Positions 7,445-17,343 are shown, numbered from the stretch's first letter. The stretch is 64,000 nucleotides of DNA from Anaerolinea thermolimosa (GCF_001050195.2 NZ_DF967965.1:3275734-3339733); one strand, 5' to 3'. Translations and numbers: made by a program. The notes: generated from the sequence alone by a model not told the origin.

Positions 7445-10400
7445 TTACCGAGCGATCACCGGCAGGTAGCTGTTATAGAACTCCACCCCCAGCGGCACGA
7501 TGAGCGCCTGGCCCGTCCCCGGCCTGCCATTGTAATCCACCACCATCATACCTCTGGGCCTCGCCAGCCAGAAGCCCGCCGAATCGTTCAACCCAACCTC
7601 CAGCGTAACCGGTGCGCCGGTGGAAGGGGTGAAGTCGCTCAGGCCCCAGACAAACGGAGAGCGCATGTAATCAAACACACCCGCCGGGGTGCTGTCCATG
7701 GCTCCACTGCTGTCGTAGCTGAAGAACTGGTAACCAAAATCACTGCGGGAGAGCGGGATCCAACCCACAGGCACATACCATTCCGAAAGGCCCGAATTGA
7801 AGTCGCCATAAATGAGATATGGGCTGGCCAGGAAGATGCTGGGCTGGCCGGAGGAGGCAGTCATATCGGTGAGGAGCACGATCCATTCATTGGTCTCATC
7901 CCCTCCGCCAAACCAGCCATAGTTAAAGTTCCACAACACATACTCGGTCTTTCCATCGCGGTTGGTGTCGATTGCCAGGTCAGTCTCATCGAAGTACGGT
8001 TGCAGGGTATGCACGGACCCCCACTTCGCAATACCTACTCCCAGCATATCTCCATAGGAACCACTACCAACATAATCGATGCCTGCGGCCCGTAGATCAG
8101 CCATATCGTTCACCTCGGGCTCATTGCCGTCAATCACCAGCGCCGGCCAGGCCCACAGGCTTGCCGTCGCCGGGCCAGTGTTGGTATAGGTGACCTGAGC
8201 ATCAGTGTTGTTGACCACGCTGATGCTTTTGACGGCTCCGCTTATCTCACTGAGGGTGCTGTAGGGGCGCGGGACGAAATAAAACGGCAGCCGCACCGTA
8301 TTGCCCCCTCCCTGCGGGGTGAAGGTGATAAATCCGTAATATTCTTCCATGCTGGCATCGAATGCCACCGGCAGAAGCGCCGGGTTGAGCGTGAGCGTCA
8401 CCGGCACCCCGACCGTGCTGCCTGCCGGTACCGTCACACTGGTGGGCACCCCCAGCGTGGCACCCGTCATCTGCGGGTCGCTGAACTGCACCGATACGTC
8501 GTAGGTATGGGCGGTGGCATCGAGGTTTTCCAACCGAACCTGTTTGGCCTCTGGCGCCACATAGGCAGAAGAGGTGTCTCCCACCTGCACCACGCCCCAG
8601 CTCAGGCTGACGAGGTTGGCATCTCCGGTGGCGAGAGTGCGGGTGAACACGGCCGCTTCAGCATCCACGCGCCCGGCGCCGGTGAGCGGAACTTCACCGC
8701 CCACGTCCACCGCCGTGCTCATCAGCGCCGCCTTCACCTTTTCGGGGTTCCAGCCCGGGTGCGCCTGACGGACCAACGCCGCCACACCCGTCACGTGGGG
8801 CGCCGCCATAGACGTGCCGCTCATGCTGACCCCGCTCTTTCCACTGCCGATCGCCGCGGCATAGATCAACACCCCCGGCGCCGAAAGCTCCGGCTTGAGC
8901 TTCGAATCGTACCCGCGCGGCCCGCGGCTGGTAAAGCTGGCCGTAGCATCCGGGTCGCCCCATGCAAAGGTCGCCGGCTGAGAGTCAGGCCCCACCGTCA
9001 CCTGGGTATTGTGGAAACCTTTCAACATCAGCCCGTAACTGCGCAGGGTATGCCCGGCCGGCAGGGTCGCCGTGCCGGTTGCCATCGAGATAAACTCGTC
9101 TGCCGCCGCCGCATGGTTGTAGATGATGACCCCTTGAGCCCCCAGAGCCGCGGCATTGTTAATCTTTGTCTGAAAATAACACTCTTTTCCTCCTCCTCGC
9201 TGGATGAGCGCAATAGCACCCGTGAGCGCCCCGGGAATTACACCGTCGGTGGTGCATAACTCCCCGGTAGCCGCATCGCCATCCACAGCATCTACATCGA
9301 CGAGCGTCGCCGTGATGGCTGAATTAAACGGATTGGCCGGCTGGTAAGGCACCTGCTGGGTGCCATTATTATATTGAACTCTGGGCATCGTCACAGAACC
9401 GGTCGTAGTCGCCGCCACCGAAATCGCCGTATCGGCCACTGCCGGTGCTCCGGTGATGTAGGAGCTGTTTCCCTCATTCCCGGCTGAGGTGACCACCACC
9501 GTACCCAGCGAGGAAATCAGGTTCAGGGCCACCTGTTCGGGGTCGTCTGCCGAAGCCACGCCCCAGACCGAACCCAGCGACATATTGATCACATCCACCC
9601 GGTCCGAAAGGTCGCCGTCTCCGTTGGGGTCCATCGCCCATTCCAGGGCGTTGATCACCAGATCCGTCGAGCCCGAAGCCCCAAAGACTTTGAGCGCATA
9701 CAGGCTGGCCCCCGGGGCCACCCCCGCCCCCACCAGCACGTTACTGCCTTCTTTCACCTCCAACCCGGCAGCAATCGAAGCCACATGCGTACCGTGGCCA
9801 TTTTCGTCCAGAGGATCGGGGTCAGGCGCGGGAATGGCCGCCGTCGGATTACTGGCGTTGTAGTTTGTACCGGCAAAATCATACCCGCCGATCACCTTTG
9901 CCGTCGGGAAGCTCCCCGCTTCCACGATTCGGGGATTGTTCCCCGCATAGGCCGAGGGTGTCCCCGGGCCGCCAAAGCTGGCGTGGGTGTAGTCAATGCC
10001 CGTATCGATCTCCCGTTGTAGCCGGTTGGAACAGCATTCCAGACGCTCGGCGCGCCAATCAGGGGCACACTGGCTACCAGGTCAATCGTATGACGCGGGG
10101 CGCGATGGACGGCCTTTACCCCGGCCACCTGGCGCAGAGCGTTGATCTCACGGGCATTGATGCGCACAAGTACCCCGTTATACACCCGGGTGTACTGCCC
10201 GAGCACCACCCCGCCCCGTGCCTGCACCGCTGTTACCAGAGGGGCCTGGGCCTGCCTCAACATATCGGTATACTGCTTTTGTTCCGTAGAACGCATCGGG
10301 GTACCCGCCCCACCGGCGGCGGCCATGCGCTTGCTCAAAGCCGGTTTTTCCATTTCTACGATCACTGAAACCGGCTCATCCACCACATCCCACAGAGCGG

Positions 10401-10608
10401 CGGGGATGGGCCCGTTGTATTTGGAAAGAAATTCTTCTACTGTCATCCCGCCCTGGAAGGCATCTTTCACTTCCCCGGGAACTTCACGGAGCTCCCGTCC
10501 CGGCGGGAGCGTCTGGGCTGCGATGACGTGTGCCCCAGAGGGCACAGGTGCAAGGAACAATGAAAGGACGATCAGCACACTGATCGCCGGGAGAAAAACT
10601 CTGCGCAT
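7445..10608 (-). pseudogene. Secreted subtilisin-like serine protease (S8), interrupted
   Basis: An extracellular S8 protease whose frame is broken. The first part (10608 to about 10010) encodes a signal peptide, an I9-type inhibitory propeptide (around VSVIVEMEKPAL to AVHRAPRHT) and ends at TGYNG. The second part continues in another frame with EIDTGIDYTHASFGG (catalytic Asp), NGHGTHVAS (His), a PA-type insert near CTTDGVIPGALTGAI, and SGTSMAAPHVTG (Ser). The usual strand between G-x-G and DTGID is shortened by about 6 codons, so a deletion of about 19 nt plus frame change near 10010-10012 explains it better than a single-base error. All other domains are intact and the C-terminus ends in YLPVIAR. 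Shine-Dalgarno AGGAGG precedes the start. It may be a recent inactivation or a consensus/assembly artefact. Confidence 0.8.
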
Positions 10609-10737
10609 TGAACCCTCCTGAAAAAGAGACCGATGAGTGAAACTGCAAGGCTTTCTCTATTATCCTCAAAACCGAGGAATCGTCACAAAAAAAACACCCC
10701 CTGATTTCCTTAAAAGTGCAATTCGGCTCACCTCCGG

Positions 10738-10749
10738 TATAATCATAGT
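10738..10749 (+). promoter_or_regulatory. -10 box for leaderless LigT-like transcript
   Basis: TATAAT (10738-10743) then CATAGT then ATG at 10750. The spacing puts +1 on the start codon. No Shine-Dalgarno is present. Confidence 0.65.
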
Positions 10750-11286
10750 ATGCTCTTTCCGCAGGCAACCTCTCTCTGTATCATCCCGCCAGCTGAAATG
10801 TGCGATGAAATCGACTCACTGCGGCGGCGTTTTGGCCACCCGGCAACTTACGTGCCCCCCCACATCACTCTGGTGTACCCGCCTTTCATTCCCCCGGAGC
10901 GCTGGCCCGTGTTTTGCCTGGAGCTGGCAGAATTTTTCACCCAGACCCCACCTTTTGAAGTAACTTTACACCGCATCGAGCGTTTTCATGGCCTCTCCAT
11001 GGCCCTCTGGCTCGTCCCCGAAGACCCTGCTCCGCTGATCGCCCTGAGCCATGGCATCCGTCAGCGCTTCAGCGGGCCCATTGAACCGTTACCCCCCGAT
11101 TTTCTTCCGCATCTCTCCGTAGGCTCCTTTGATGACCTTGCTTCCCTTGAAGCCGCTCATCACGCCATCGAGGCGATCTGGGAGCCTCGAACCTTCATGG
11201 TTGATCGCCTTTTCTACCTCGTCCAGCAGCCCGGCGGGGGGCTCTGGGCCGTACGCGGCTACCTGCGGCTGGGGCAAAACCCCTGA
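10750..11286 (+). CDS. 2'-5' RNA ligase / cyclic phosphodiesterase-like (2H family)
   Basis: Member of the 2H phosphoesterase superfamily, cytosolic, acting on 2'-5' linked or cyclic RNA phosphates; the cellular substrate is not known for most bacterial members. The two defining HxT/S motifs are present: His38-Ile-Thr40 in PPHITLVYP and His121-Leu-Ser123 in LPHLSVG. The 178-residue length fits. It stands alone between the divergent protease gene and gatC. Translation probably starts on a leaderless mRNA (see the -10 box directly upstream). Annotated in genomes as ThpR/LigT or '2'-5' RNA ligase family'; the ligase activity itself is not assured. Confidence 0.82.
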   Translation: MLFPQATSLCIIPPAEMCDEIDSLRRRFGHPATYVPPHITLVYPPFIPPERWPVFCLELAEFFTQTPPFEVTLHRIERFHGLSMALWLVPEDPAPLIALSHGIRQRFSGPIEPLPPDFLPHLSVGSFDDLASLEAAHHAIEAIWEPRTFMVDRLFYLVQQPGGGLWAVRGYLRLGQNP

Positions 11287-11367
11287 GCCAGAAACCCACT
11301 CCTCGCACCACAACCTGCCAGTTGGCGGTATACTTGAAGGAACTTAACCACAGCCCGGAAAACCACA

Positions 11368-11688
11368 ATGACCGAAGCCATTTCGCCCGAAATTTTTGAC
11401 CACCTCGTCGAGCTGGCAGCGCTGGAATTAACCCCCGCAGAAGCCACCTACCTCCGCCAGCAGCTCAACCACCAGCTCGATGCCATCGACCAGCTCGAGT
11501 CCATTCCCCTGGACGCCAGCCTGCCCATCACCTCGCACGGCGTGCCCTACACGGCTCAGATCAGCCAGCCGCCCCGTGAGGATACCTGGCAGCCCTACCC
11601 CGCGCCGGACGAAATTCTCGCTCAATCACCGCAATTCGAAGATGGCTACATCATCGTTCCCGATATTCCGCACACCTCTCTGGAGTAG
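11368..11688 (+). CDS. gatC: Aspartyl/glutamyl-tRNA amidotransferase subunit C
   Basis: Small (106 aa) subunit that stabilises GatA-GatB in the amidotransferase that converts Glu-tRNA(Gln) or Asp-tRNA(Asn) to the amidated form. The N-terminal helical pattern (ISPEIFDHLVELAALELTPA) and the C-terminal extended region with DGYIIVP match GatC. It is followed after 11 nt by gatA, an expected order, while gatB is not in the window. A TATACT box near 11328 is a possible -10. Confidence is high because of the pairing with gatA. Confidence 0.87.
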   Translation: MTEAISPEIFDHLVELAALELTPAEATYLRQQLNHQLDAIDQLESIPLDASLPITSHGVPYTAQISQPPREDTWQPYPAPDEILAQSPQFEDGYIIVPDIPHTSLE

Positions 11689-11699
11689 GCAACCTCATC

Positions 11700-13283
11700 A
11701 TGGAACTGTGTGACCTCACCGCTCGAGAACTGTCTGGCCTGCTACGCCAGCGCAAGGTTTCTGCCGTCGAAATCCTCGAATCCTGCCTGGAACGCATTGG
11801 CCAGGTGGATGGCCGCCCGGGGTCGCTCGATGCCGGCCCCCTCACCCCGGAAGACGAGCAAAAAGTCCATGCTTTTATCACCCTCACCGACGACCGCGCC
11901 CTGCAACAGGCACGCGAGGTAGACCGGAAACTGGCCGCCGGAGAAGACCCCGGCCCTCTGGCAGGTATTCCCTTCACCGTAAAAGACATCTTCTGTGTGC
12001 GCGGCACCCGCACCACGGCGGCATCCCGCATCCTGGCCAATTACATCGCCCCCTACACCGCCACACCGGTCGAACGGCTGGAAGCGTCTGGCGGCCTGAT
12101 GCTCGGCAAAGTCAATTTGGATGAGTTCACCTACGGTTCTTCGAGTGAATCCTCGGCTTTTCAGCCCAGCCCGCGCAACCCGTGGAATCCTTCCCGCGTG
12201 CCCGGGGGGTCGTCCGGCGGCAGCACTGCTTCGGTGGCCGCCGGGGAAGCCGTGCTCAGCCTCGGCACCGACACCGCCGGTTCCATCCGTCAACCGGCGG
12301 CTTTCTGCGGGGTGGTGGGGCTCAAACCCACCTACGGGCGTGTCTCACGCTACGGGCTGATCGCCTTTGCCTCTTCACTCGACTGCCCCGGCCCCATCGC
12401 CAGAGACGTCACCGGTGCGGCGATGATGCTTCAGGCCATGGCCGGGCCCGACCCACGCGATGCCACCACTGCCGACCTCCCGCCAGAAGATTACCTCAGC
12501 CAGCTGGAAGCCGGGGTGAGGGGATTGCGCATCGGCCTTTCACCCGATTATTTCCGCATCACCTTCCCAACCCCGGATGGCGGCTTTGAGCAACAGCCCC
12601 TGCCGGTAGAGATCGAGGCCAGCGTTCGCAAGGCCGCCGACCTGCTGCGCGCGCTGGGCGCGGAGATCATCGAAGACGTCCCCATGCCCAACACACGTTA
12701 TGGCATCCCGGCCTATTTCGTCATCAGCCGGGTAGAGGCCGCCTCGAACCTGCACCGCTACGACGGCGTCAAGTACGGTTACCGTACGCCCGAACCGGTG
12801 GCCGATCTGCGCAGCATGTACCGCAAGACTCGCGGCCAGGGCTTTGGAGTTCAGCCCAAACTGCGTATTCTGATGGGAATGTACGTCTCCGCGGCGCAGT
12901 ACAGCGAACAGTATTACCAGCGTGCTCTGCGCGTGCGCACACTCATCCGGCGCGACTTTGAAACCGTCTTCGACCCGCAGGGCCCCTACCGCCTGAATGC
13001 TTTGCTCACCCCCACCACCCCCACTGCAGCCTTTGCCATGAGCGCCGTATATGGCGACTCGGTGCTCATGCAGTACGCCGACCAGCTCACCGTGCCTGCC
13101 AACCACGCTGGCATTCCGGGGCTTTCCATACCTGCCGGGCTCGATGCCGAAGGCCTGCCGCTGGGAATTCAACTGCTCGGCCCCGACTTTTCTGAAGCCA
13201 CCCTGTTACGCATCGCCCGCGCTTACGAGCAGGCCACCGAAGCAGAGGTATGGAGAACACAAAAACCAGCCGTTCTCTCTTGA
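11700..13283 (+). CDS. gatA: Glu-tRNA(Gln)/Asp-tRNA(Asn) amidotransferase subunit A
   Basis: Amidase-signature enzyme that releases ammonia from glutamine for tRNA-dependent amidation. The Ser-cisSer-Lys triad is visible: Lys95 (FTVKDIF), Ser171/172 in GGSSGGS, and nucleophile Ser195 in GTDTAGSIRQPA. The conserved GLKPTYGRVSRYGL segment after the triad is specific to GatA within the amidase family. Length 527 aa is at the upper end of the family. Directly downstream of gatC with an 11-nt gap, so one transcript. gatB must lie elsewhere on the chromosome. Confidence 0.93.
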   Translation: MELCDLTARELSGLLRQRKVSAVEILESCLERIGQVDGRPGSLDAGPLTPEDEQKVHAFITLTDDRALQQAREVDRKLAAGEDPGPLAGIPFTVKDIFCVRGTRTTAASRILANYIAPYTATPVERLEASGGLMLGKVNLDEFTYGSSSESSAFQPSPRNPWNPSRVPGGSSGGSTASVAAGEAVLSLGTDTAGSIRQPAAFCGVVGLKPTYGRVSRYGLIAFASSLDCPGPIARDVTGAAMMLQAMAGPDPRDATTADLPPEDYLSQLEAGVRGLRIGLSPDYFRITFPTPDGGFEQQPLPVEIEASVRKAADLLRALGAEIIEDVPMPNTRYGIPAYFVISRVEAASNLHRYDGVKYGYRTPEPVADLRSMYRKTRGQGFGVQPKLRILMGMYVSAAQYSEQYYQRALRVRTLIRRDFETVFDPQGPYRLNALLTPTTPTAAFAMSAVYGDSVLMQYADQLTVPANHAGIPGLSIPAGLDAEGLPLGIQLLGPDFSEATLLRIARAYEQATEAEVWRTQKPAVLS

Positions 13284-13310
13284 TCCATCCATAATCCACA
13301 GGGGGGATCT

Positions 13311-15317
13311 ATGCTGTTTTCCAAGCTGAATATGCATATCATGAACCCTTCAAAAAAGGTCTCATACCTTCTGGAGATGGGAATCATTGTGGTTTGGGCG
13401 TTTGCAGCGGGACGGGCATTGTTGGATTTTCGCCCTAATTTCTGGCCACCTGGAGCAGAGTTTCCCCTCTCTATTCGTGAAAATTTTTTCTGGCCCAATT
13501 TTCTGCGGTGTGGAGTATGCGCCTTGTGGAACGGTAACATGAACGGTGGTTACCCGGCTCTAATAGACCTGCAGGGAGCCCCTCTCCATCCGCTGATGGC
13601 AATTCCAACCCTGTTATTCGGTGTGATTAATGGGGCGAAAATCACCATTATATTGGGTCTGGCCTTGGCAGGCTTCGCTCAGTGGTGGATCGCATATTTA
13701 CTAGGGCTGGGAAGGGTTGCCCGTGTTTGGTCAGCATTAATTGCCGTGGTTGCCGGGTCAGTCACAGGGAAAATGGAAGACGGAATGGTCACCCTGGTAC
13801 TTTCTACAGCCTGTGCCTCATTGGTTATACCCGCAGGAATGAATCTCGCCAGGAAAAACAACCTGCGATCCATTTTAATCCTGTCCGTCACTCTGACATC
13901 TATGGTGATGTCAGGGCAAGGTTATCTTCAGATTGGTACATTCTTAAGTACCTTACCTGCCTTGCTGATCCTGTACATAACCACCCCAACAAGAAAAGAA
14001 GCCTTCCGAGGCATTCTCCTGGCTGGCATTTTCACGGTATTAATGGCAGGGGTCTTCCTTGTGCCCTTATTGCACCATTTAGGGAGTGTTATTAAAGACA
14101 CGGACGGCAACTTTACCTCTGTTCAGCCTCTCGAGTATTTGCCATTGAACCTGGTGATTCGAGATACCGATTATTATTATCAAAACTCCCTCCAAAAATT
14201 GCCATTTCCATACCTGTATGTCAACTATATCGGATGGGTGCCAATCTTTTTATCAATACTTGCCTTTCGACTTATTCCCAAAGAGCAGCTAAGGACTTTA
14301 TTTTTCTTCTTGGTTGGTATTTTGCTGGTTTATCTGAATAGCGCCATGATTCTGCCAAAATGGTTTTTTGGTATGATTGCAGAGAATTTTTTGATCGGTA
14401 TCCGCCACCCACCGTTATTCGCCGGACTGGCTGTACCCTATATCCTTGGTCTTAGTGCATGGGGATTGGACCTCGCCCTGCACAAAGGACCTTTCATCTA
14501 TCTCCATGGGGAAAACCTGGTCACCCCGAAAGTGCGATTAAGCTGGGTCATTTTAGCCATCCCATTAGTCTGGGCCGCTTTTTCTGCCTTTAAGTTTGGC
14601 TCTTCATGGTTACAGCCTGTTCAGCAACCCCAAGAAGTCGGACCAGTGCTTAACGCCATTAAAATTTCATCCTCCGAATGGGTCCAGTTACCGGGCAGCG
14701 AGTTATACTGGAGCGTCTTTGCCACTCAGAGGAACATAAAACTGGCAGATTCATTTCATCCCTGGCATCTTCGCGACCGTCAAATGATACCCCCGGCAGG
14801 TATCAAAGCCGAACGTATTTCTTCAGAAATCACCCAACCGGCTACAGGCTTGGTGATTTTTGGCATATTAATCCAAGAAGATCCGCAAATTCATTACGCA
14901 GCAATCACGTCACAGGATGAAAACACTATTCCCTGCAAGGCTTCGTCTATCGGTGGGTGGATCAGGGTATTCTGCCAATCAAACCAGTCTGGAACCTTAA
15001 CAGTCTTTGAACACTCCTGGCCAGAATGGAAAGCCTGGATCGATAACAAACCTGCCCAACTGATAGAGGGCGAATGGTTGCAACTCGAAGTGCCCTCTGG
15101 CAGGCACCAGATCACCTTCCGCTACCTGCCCTGGGATGTGCCTTCAGGGCTGGCGCTCACGCTCATCGGTTTTGGGTTGGCCGCCTATCTGTGGAAAAAA
15201 GAGGCCGCACCAGATCAAACCGGCAGGAATGAGGGCGGCCCACCCCTGCCGGTTACCGGTCAGTCAGCGCAGGAGCATGGCCGCACCCAGGCCGAAGATG
15301 GCCAGGATGCCACCTAA
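13311..15317 (+). CDS. YfhO-like multispanning membrane protein, low GC
   Basis: Integral membrane protein of 668 aa with about a dozen hydrophobic segments and a soluble C-terminal part that contains the pattern FEHSWPEWKAWIDNKPA, typical of the end of YfhO-type proteins (family linked to glycosylation of lipoteichoic acid or extracellular glycans; precise role unknown here). Start chosen at the ATG after GGGGGGATCT. Base composition is clearly lower in GC than both neighbours from about 13310 to 15130, with AT-rich codons such as ATT, TTA and AAA, which suggests acquisition from another lineage. The last about 40 residues are high-GC, hydrophilic and run through an inverted repeat into the 3' end of the convergent Yip1 gene, so the original stop may have been lost. 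Confidence 0.65.
   Translation: MLFSKLNMHIMNPSKKVSYLLEMGIIVVWAFAAGRALLDFRPNFWPPGAEFPLSIRENFFWPNFLRCGVCALWNGNMNGGYPALIDLQGAPLHPLMAIPTLLFGVINGAKITIILGLALAGFAQWWIAYLLGLGRVARVWSALIAVVAGSVTGKMEDGMVTLVLSTACASLVIPAGMNLARKNNLRSILILSVTLTSMVMSGQGYLQIGTFLSTLPALLILYITTPTRKEAFRGILLAGIFTVLMAGVFLVPLLHHLGSVIKDTDGNFTSVQPLEYLPLNLVIRDTDYYYQNSLQKLPFPYLYVNYIGWVPIFLSILAFRLIPKEQLRTLFFFLVGILLVYLNSAMILPKWFFGMIAENFLIGIRHPPLFAGLAVPYILGLSAWGLDLALHKGPFIYLHGENLVTPKVRLSWVILAIPLVWAAFSAFKFGSSWLQPVQQPQEVGPVLNAIKISSSEWVQLPGSELYWSVFATQRNIKLADSFHPWHLRDRQMIPPAGIKAERISSEITQPATGLVIFGILIQEDPQIHYAAITSQDENTIPCKASSIGGWIRVFCQSNQSGTLTVFEHSWPEWKAWIDNKPAQLIEGEWLQLEVPSGRHQITFRYLPWDVPSGLALTLIGFGLAAYLWKKEAAPDQTGRNEGGPPLPVTGQSAQEHGRTQAEDGQDAT
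15218..15254. repeat. Inverted repeat inside the overlapping 3' ends
   Basis: Ten-bp perfect arms AACCGGCAGG and CCTGCCGGTT with a 17-nt loop. Position between two convergent genes is where a bidirectional terminator would be expected, but the YfhO-like frame reads through it and neither side has a clear U-tract. Confidence 0.45.
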
Positions 15318-15842
15318 CACAGCGGTGATGATGAGCTGCACAATCAGCGCCACCACCACGCTCACAATCACACCCACCCAGTCCATACCGGTGGCCTCAC
15401 GGATAGAAAAGAAGTAAGCCACCAGCCCTGCCAGGCCCGCCAGCAGGGTCACAGGCGAGAGCAAGCACGCCAGCGCCGGTGTCATGGCCGAGAAAATTCC
15501 CAGAAAACCGATCACCCGCCAGACGTTGGCCAGCCCCATCGCGCGAGCCAATTCTTCAAAACTGGCCGTAGCCTTGAACATCGATCGCCCCACCCAGCTG
15601 ACCAGGAAAGCCGAGAGGGCAAAACCCGCAATGGAAAGTAACGTGCCAAGAATGACGGTGATTAAAAAACCCAGGAAGCCGCGCTCACCGCGCAGGGTAG
15701 CCGCACTGCTTCCCAGCGTGGCGATAAAATTCACCACCAGCACAATCAACCAGGCATCGGTAGTGAACTGAGCGTCTCTCGCAGCATCGGCATACACCCC
15801 TTTGCGAAACGTAAACGCACCCACAATCCGGTCGGTGAGCAT
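15264..15842 (-). CDS. Yip1-domain membrane protein
   Basis: A 192-aa membrane protein with about five transmembrane segments, matching the general Yip1 layout: a short cytosolic N-terminus, then helices with small polar residues such as WRVIGFLGIFSAMTPALACLL and a Gly-rich end. Bacterial Yip1 proteins have no settled function. The start at 15842 is preferred over an in-frame ATG 33 nt upstream because AAGGAGGAAAGG precedes it. Its 3' end overlaps the convergent YfhO-like frame by 54 nt. A TATAAT box at 15884-15889 lies inside a 7-bp inverted repeat and may be its regulated promoter. Confidence 0.68.
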   Translation of the reverse strand: MLTDRIVGAFTFRKGVYADAARDAQFTTDAWLIVLVVNFIATLGSSAATLRGERGFLGFLITVILGTLLSIAGFALSAFLVSWVGRSMFKATASFEELARAMGLANVWRVIGFLGIFSAMTPALACLLSPVTLLAGLAGLVAYFFSIREATGMDWVGVIVSVVVALIVQLIITAVLGGILAIFGLGAAMLLR

Positions 15843-15878
15843 CCTTTCCTCCTTGAAATCAAACATGAATGGCAAACA

Positions 15879-15911
15879 GGTTGATTATAGATGAGGTCTT
15901 AAAAATCAACC
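15879..15911 (-). promoter_or_regulatory. Promoter with flanking inverted repeat for the Yip1 gene
   Basis: Minus-strand TATAAT (15884-15889) lies between GGTTGAT (15879-15885) and ATCAACC (15905-15911), a perfect 7-bp inverted repeat 19 nt apart. This layout suits an operator bound by a dimer over the -10 region, but no regulator is known. Confidence 0.4.
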
Positions 15912-15923
15912 TGCAAAAAGAAC

Positions 15924-17270
15924 TCACCAGACGCGTTCCAGGTCAGGGTTATCCAGGGCTCTGCGCCCCACTTTGGCCATGTCAATCCACTGCCCTTTGA
16001 CTTTAATGCGTACAACATCCGCGGTGAAATCGGTGACCGTAGGGCCGTGGTTATCGAAAAGGGAAGAGCCTACCGCGTAAATATCTGCCGGCACTTTGAG
16101 TCGCTCAAAGCGCTGGATCTTTTCGGGGTTGAACCCGCCCGAAACCACAATCCGCACACTATGGCAATAAGCCCGGGCACGGTCGTGCCACTCAGCAGGG
16201 AGATCCCAGCCTTCCCAGGCAGTATCCAGCGCCTGCCGCACCAGGAAGACCAGCCGCGGGTTCACTCCCAGGTCAAGCTGAGGATCGCCCAGCGGAGGGA
16301 CAGAGACGTCGCGCAGACTGCCGCTGGTATCCAGCCGCACCCCATACAGGCGGTAACGCTCGGCTTCCTCAGGCTGGCCGGCTTCACACAGCGCCCGATA
16401 CCGTTCGAACATCTTCCGGCACACCAGCAGAGAGTCGCCGACACAATCGTTATTGAAGTCCACCAGAGCAATCCGCGGAATGCTCACCGGCAGGACCTCG
16501 GCAAAAGCCAGCATGGCCTCGGCCGTGTCTCCCAGAAAGCTGGCAATCGCCGCATGCGCCACCGTGCCACCCCCTGCACCCCCCCACCAGTCACCCTGAG
16601 CATCTGTAGAGACAAACGGCCCAAGCGTGCTGGCGTAATCCATATTAAAACGCTGTACCGCAATGTTATACGCATAACCGTCAGCGGCCTGCACTTCATG
16701 CACATCAAACCGCGCCGGGAAGAACAGCACCGGTTTTCCCCGTGCGGCGATCAGCGTCTCGTACACATTGGTTGCCACCCGGCTGGCACGGGTGAGAATG
16801 CCCAGGGTGGGGGTTTCCAGAATGGCAAAATCACGGTAACGCCCGCGCACACGGATCACCGGGCGCACATTCAGCGGGTCACCATTGCCATTGACAATGG
16901 TTCCATCGTGCACTGCCCACACCTGCAAATGGTCTGCAGTATTGACAAACTCGCCATGCTCATTGAAGTACCCCGTGCAGTGGCGCAGCATGGTGAGGGC
17001 TTTATCTACCCCCACCACCAGTGTGGCCCCGGGGCGGCGGGTGAACCACTGCATTTCAACCTCGATGTCGCCCACGGCAATGCCTTCTGGTGAGAGCCCC
17101 GGCGGCAGGTGGTGATGATCTCCCCGGTAGGTATACCCCGCTTTCGAAAGCGCCGAGAGCATGGTGGCAATATTGGTAAAGTATTTATCCGTATACCAGC
17201 CCCGGCGCATCCGCTCGATATCCAGTTTGAATGTGGTGTTATCTAACCGCCGACCGTCGAATATACTCAT
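15924..17270 (-). CDS. pncB: Nicotinate phosphoribosyltransferase-like enzyme
   Basis: Salvages nicotinate to nicotinate mononucleotide in NAD synthesis. The sequence begins with DGRRLDNTTFKLDIERMRRG and YTDKYF (substrate-side segment of the family), has PTLGILTRASRVATNVYE around residue 150, and the phosphate-binding end segment VVSGGFNPEKIQRF with AVGSSLF. At 448 aa it belongs to the shorter archaeal/chloroflexal-like NAPRTase type. Gene is monocistronic with its own strong promoter and AGGAGTCTCC upstream of the ATG. Nicotinamide phosphoribosyltransferase activity is a less likely alternative. Confidence 0.82.
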   Translation of the reverse strand: MSIFDGRRLDNTTFKLDIERMRRGWYTDKYFTNIATMLSALSKAGYTYRGDHHHLPPGLSPEGIAVGDIEVEMQWFTRRPGATLVVGVDKALTMLRHCTGYFNEHGEFVNTADHLQVWAVHDGTIVNGNGDPLNVRPVIRVRGRYRDFAILETPTLGILTRASRVATNVYETLIAARGKPVLFFPARFDVHEVQAADGYAYNIAVQRFNMDYASTLGPFVSTDAQGDWWGGAGGGTVAHAAIASFLGDTAEAMLAFAEVLPVSIPRIALVDFNNDCVGDSLLVCRKMFERYRALCEAGQPEEAERYRLYGVRLDTSGSLRDVSVPPLGDPQLDLGVNPRLVFLVRQALDTAWEGWDLPAEWHDRARAYCHSVRIVVSGGFNPEKIQRFERLKVPADIYAVGSSLFDNHGPTVTDFTADVVRIKVKGQWIDMAKVGRRALDNPDLERVW

Positions 17271-17299
17271 AGGAGACTCCTGGTAAAGCGCGAGACTTT

Positions 17300-17343
17300 G
17301 TGTAAATTGTACACTATTATACCCCTTTTCCCATGTCCGTCAA
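17300..17343 (-). promoter_or_regulatory. Sigma-70 type promoter of the nicotinate phosphoribosyltransferase gene
   Basis: Minus strand TTGACG (17338-17343), 16-bp spacer, TATAAT (17316-17321). A small inverted repeat GTGTA/TACAC (17300-17314) lies over the expected start of transcription and could be an operator for NAD-responsive control; no matching regulator is in the window. Confidence 0.65.

Noticed and set aside
9985..10030. Programmed ribosomal frameshift in the protease
   Set aside because: A slippery site would keep all residues, but about six codons of the conserved beta strand are missing, so a deletion is more likely.
11368..13283. Absence of gatB as a sign of a non-tRNA amidase pair
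   Set aside because: GatA-specific motifs and an adjacent gatC make the amidotransferase call secure; gatB is often encoded elsewhere.
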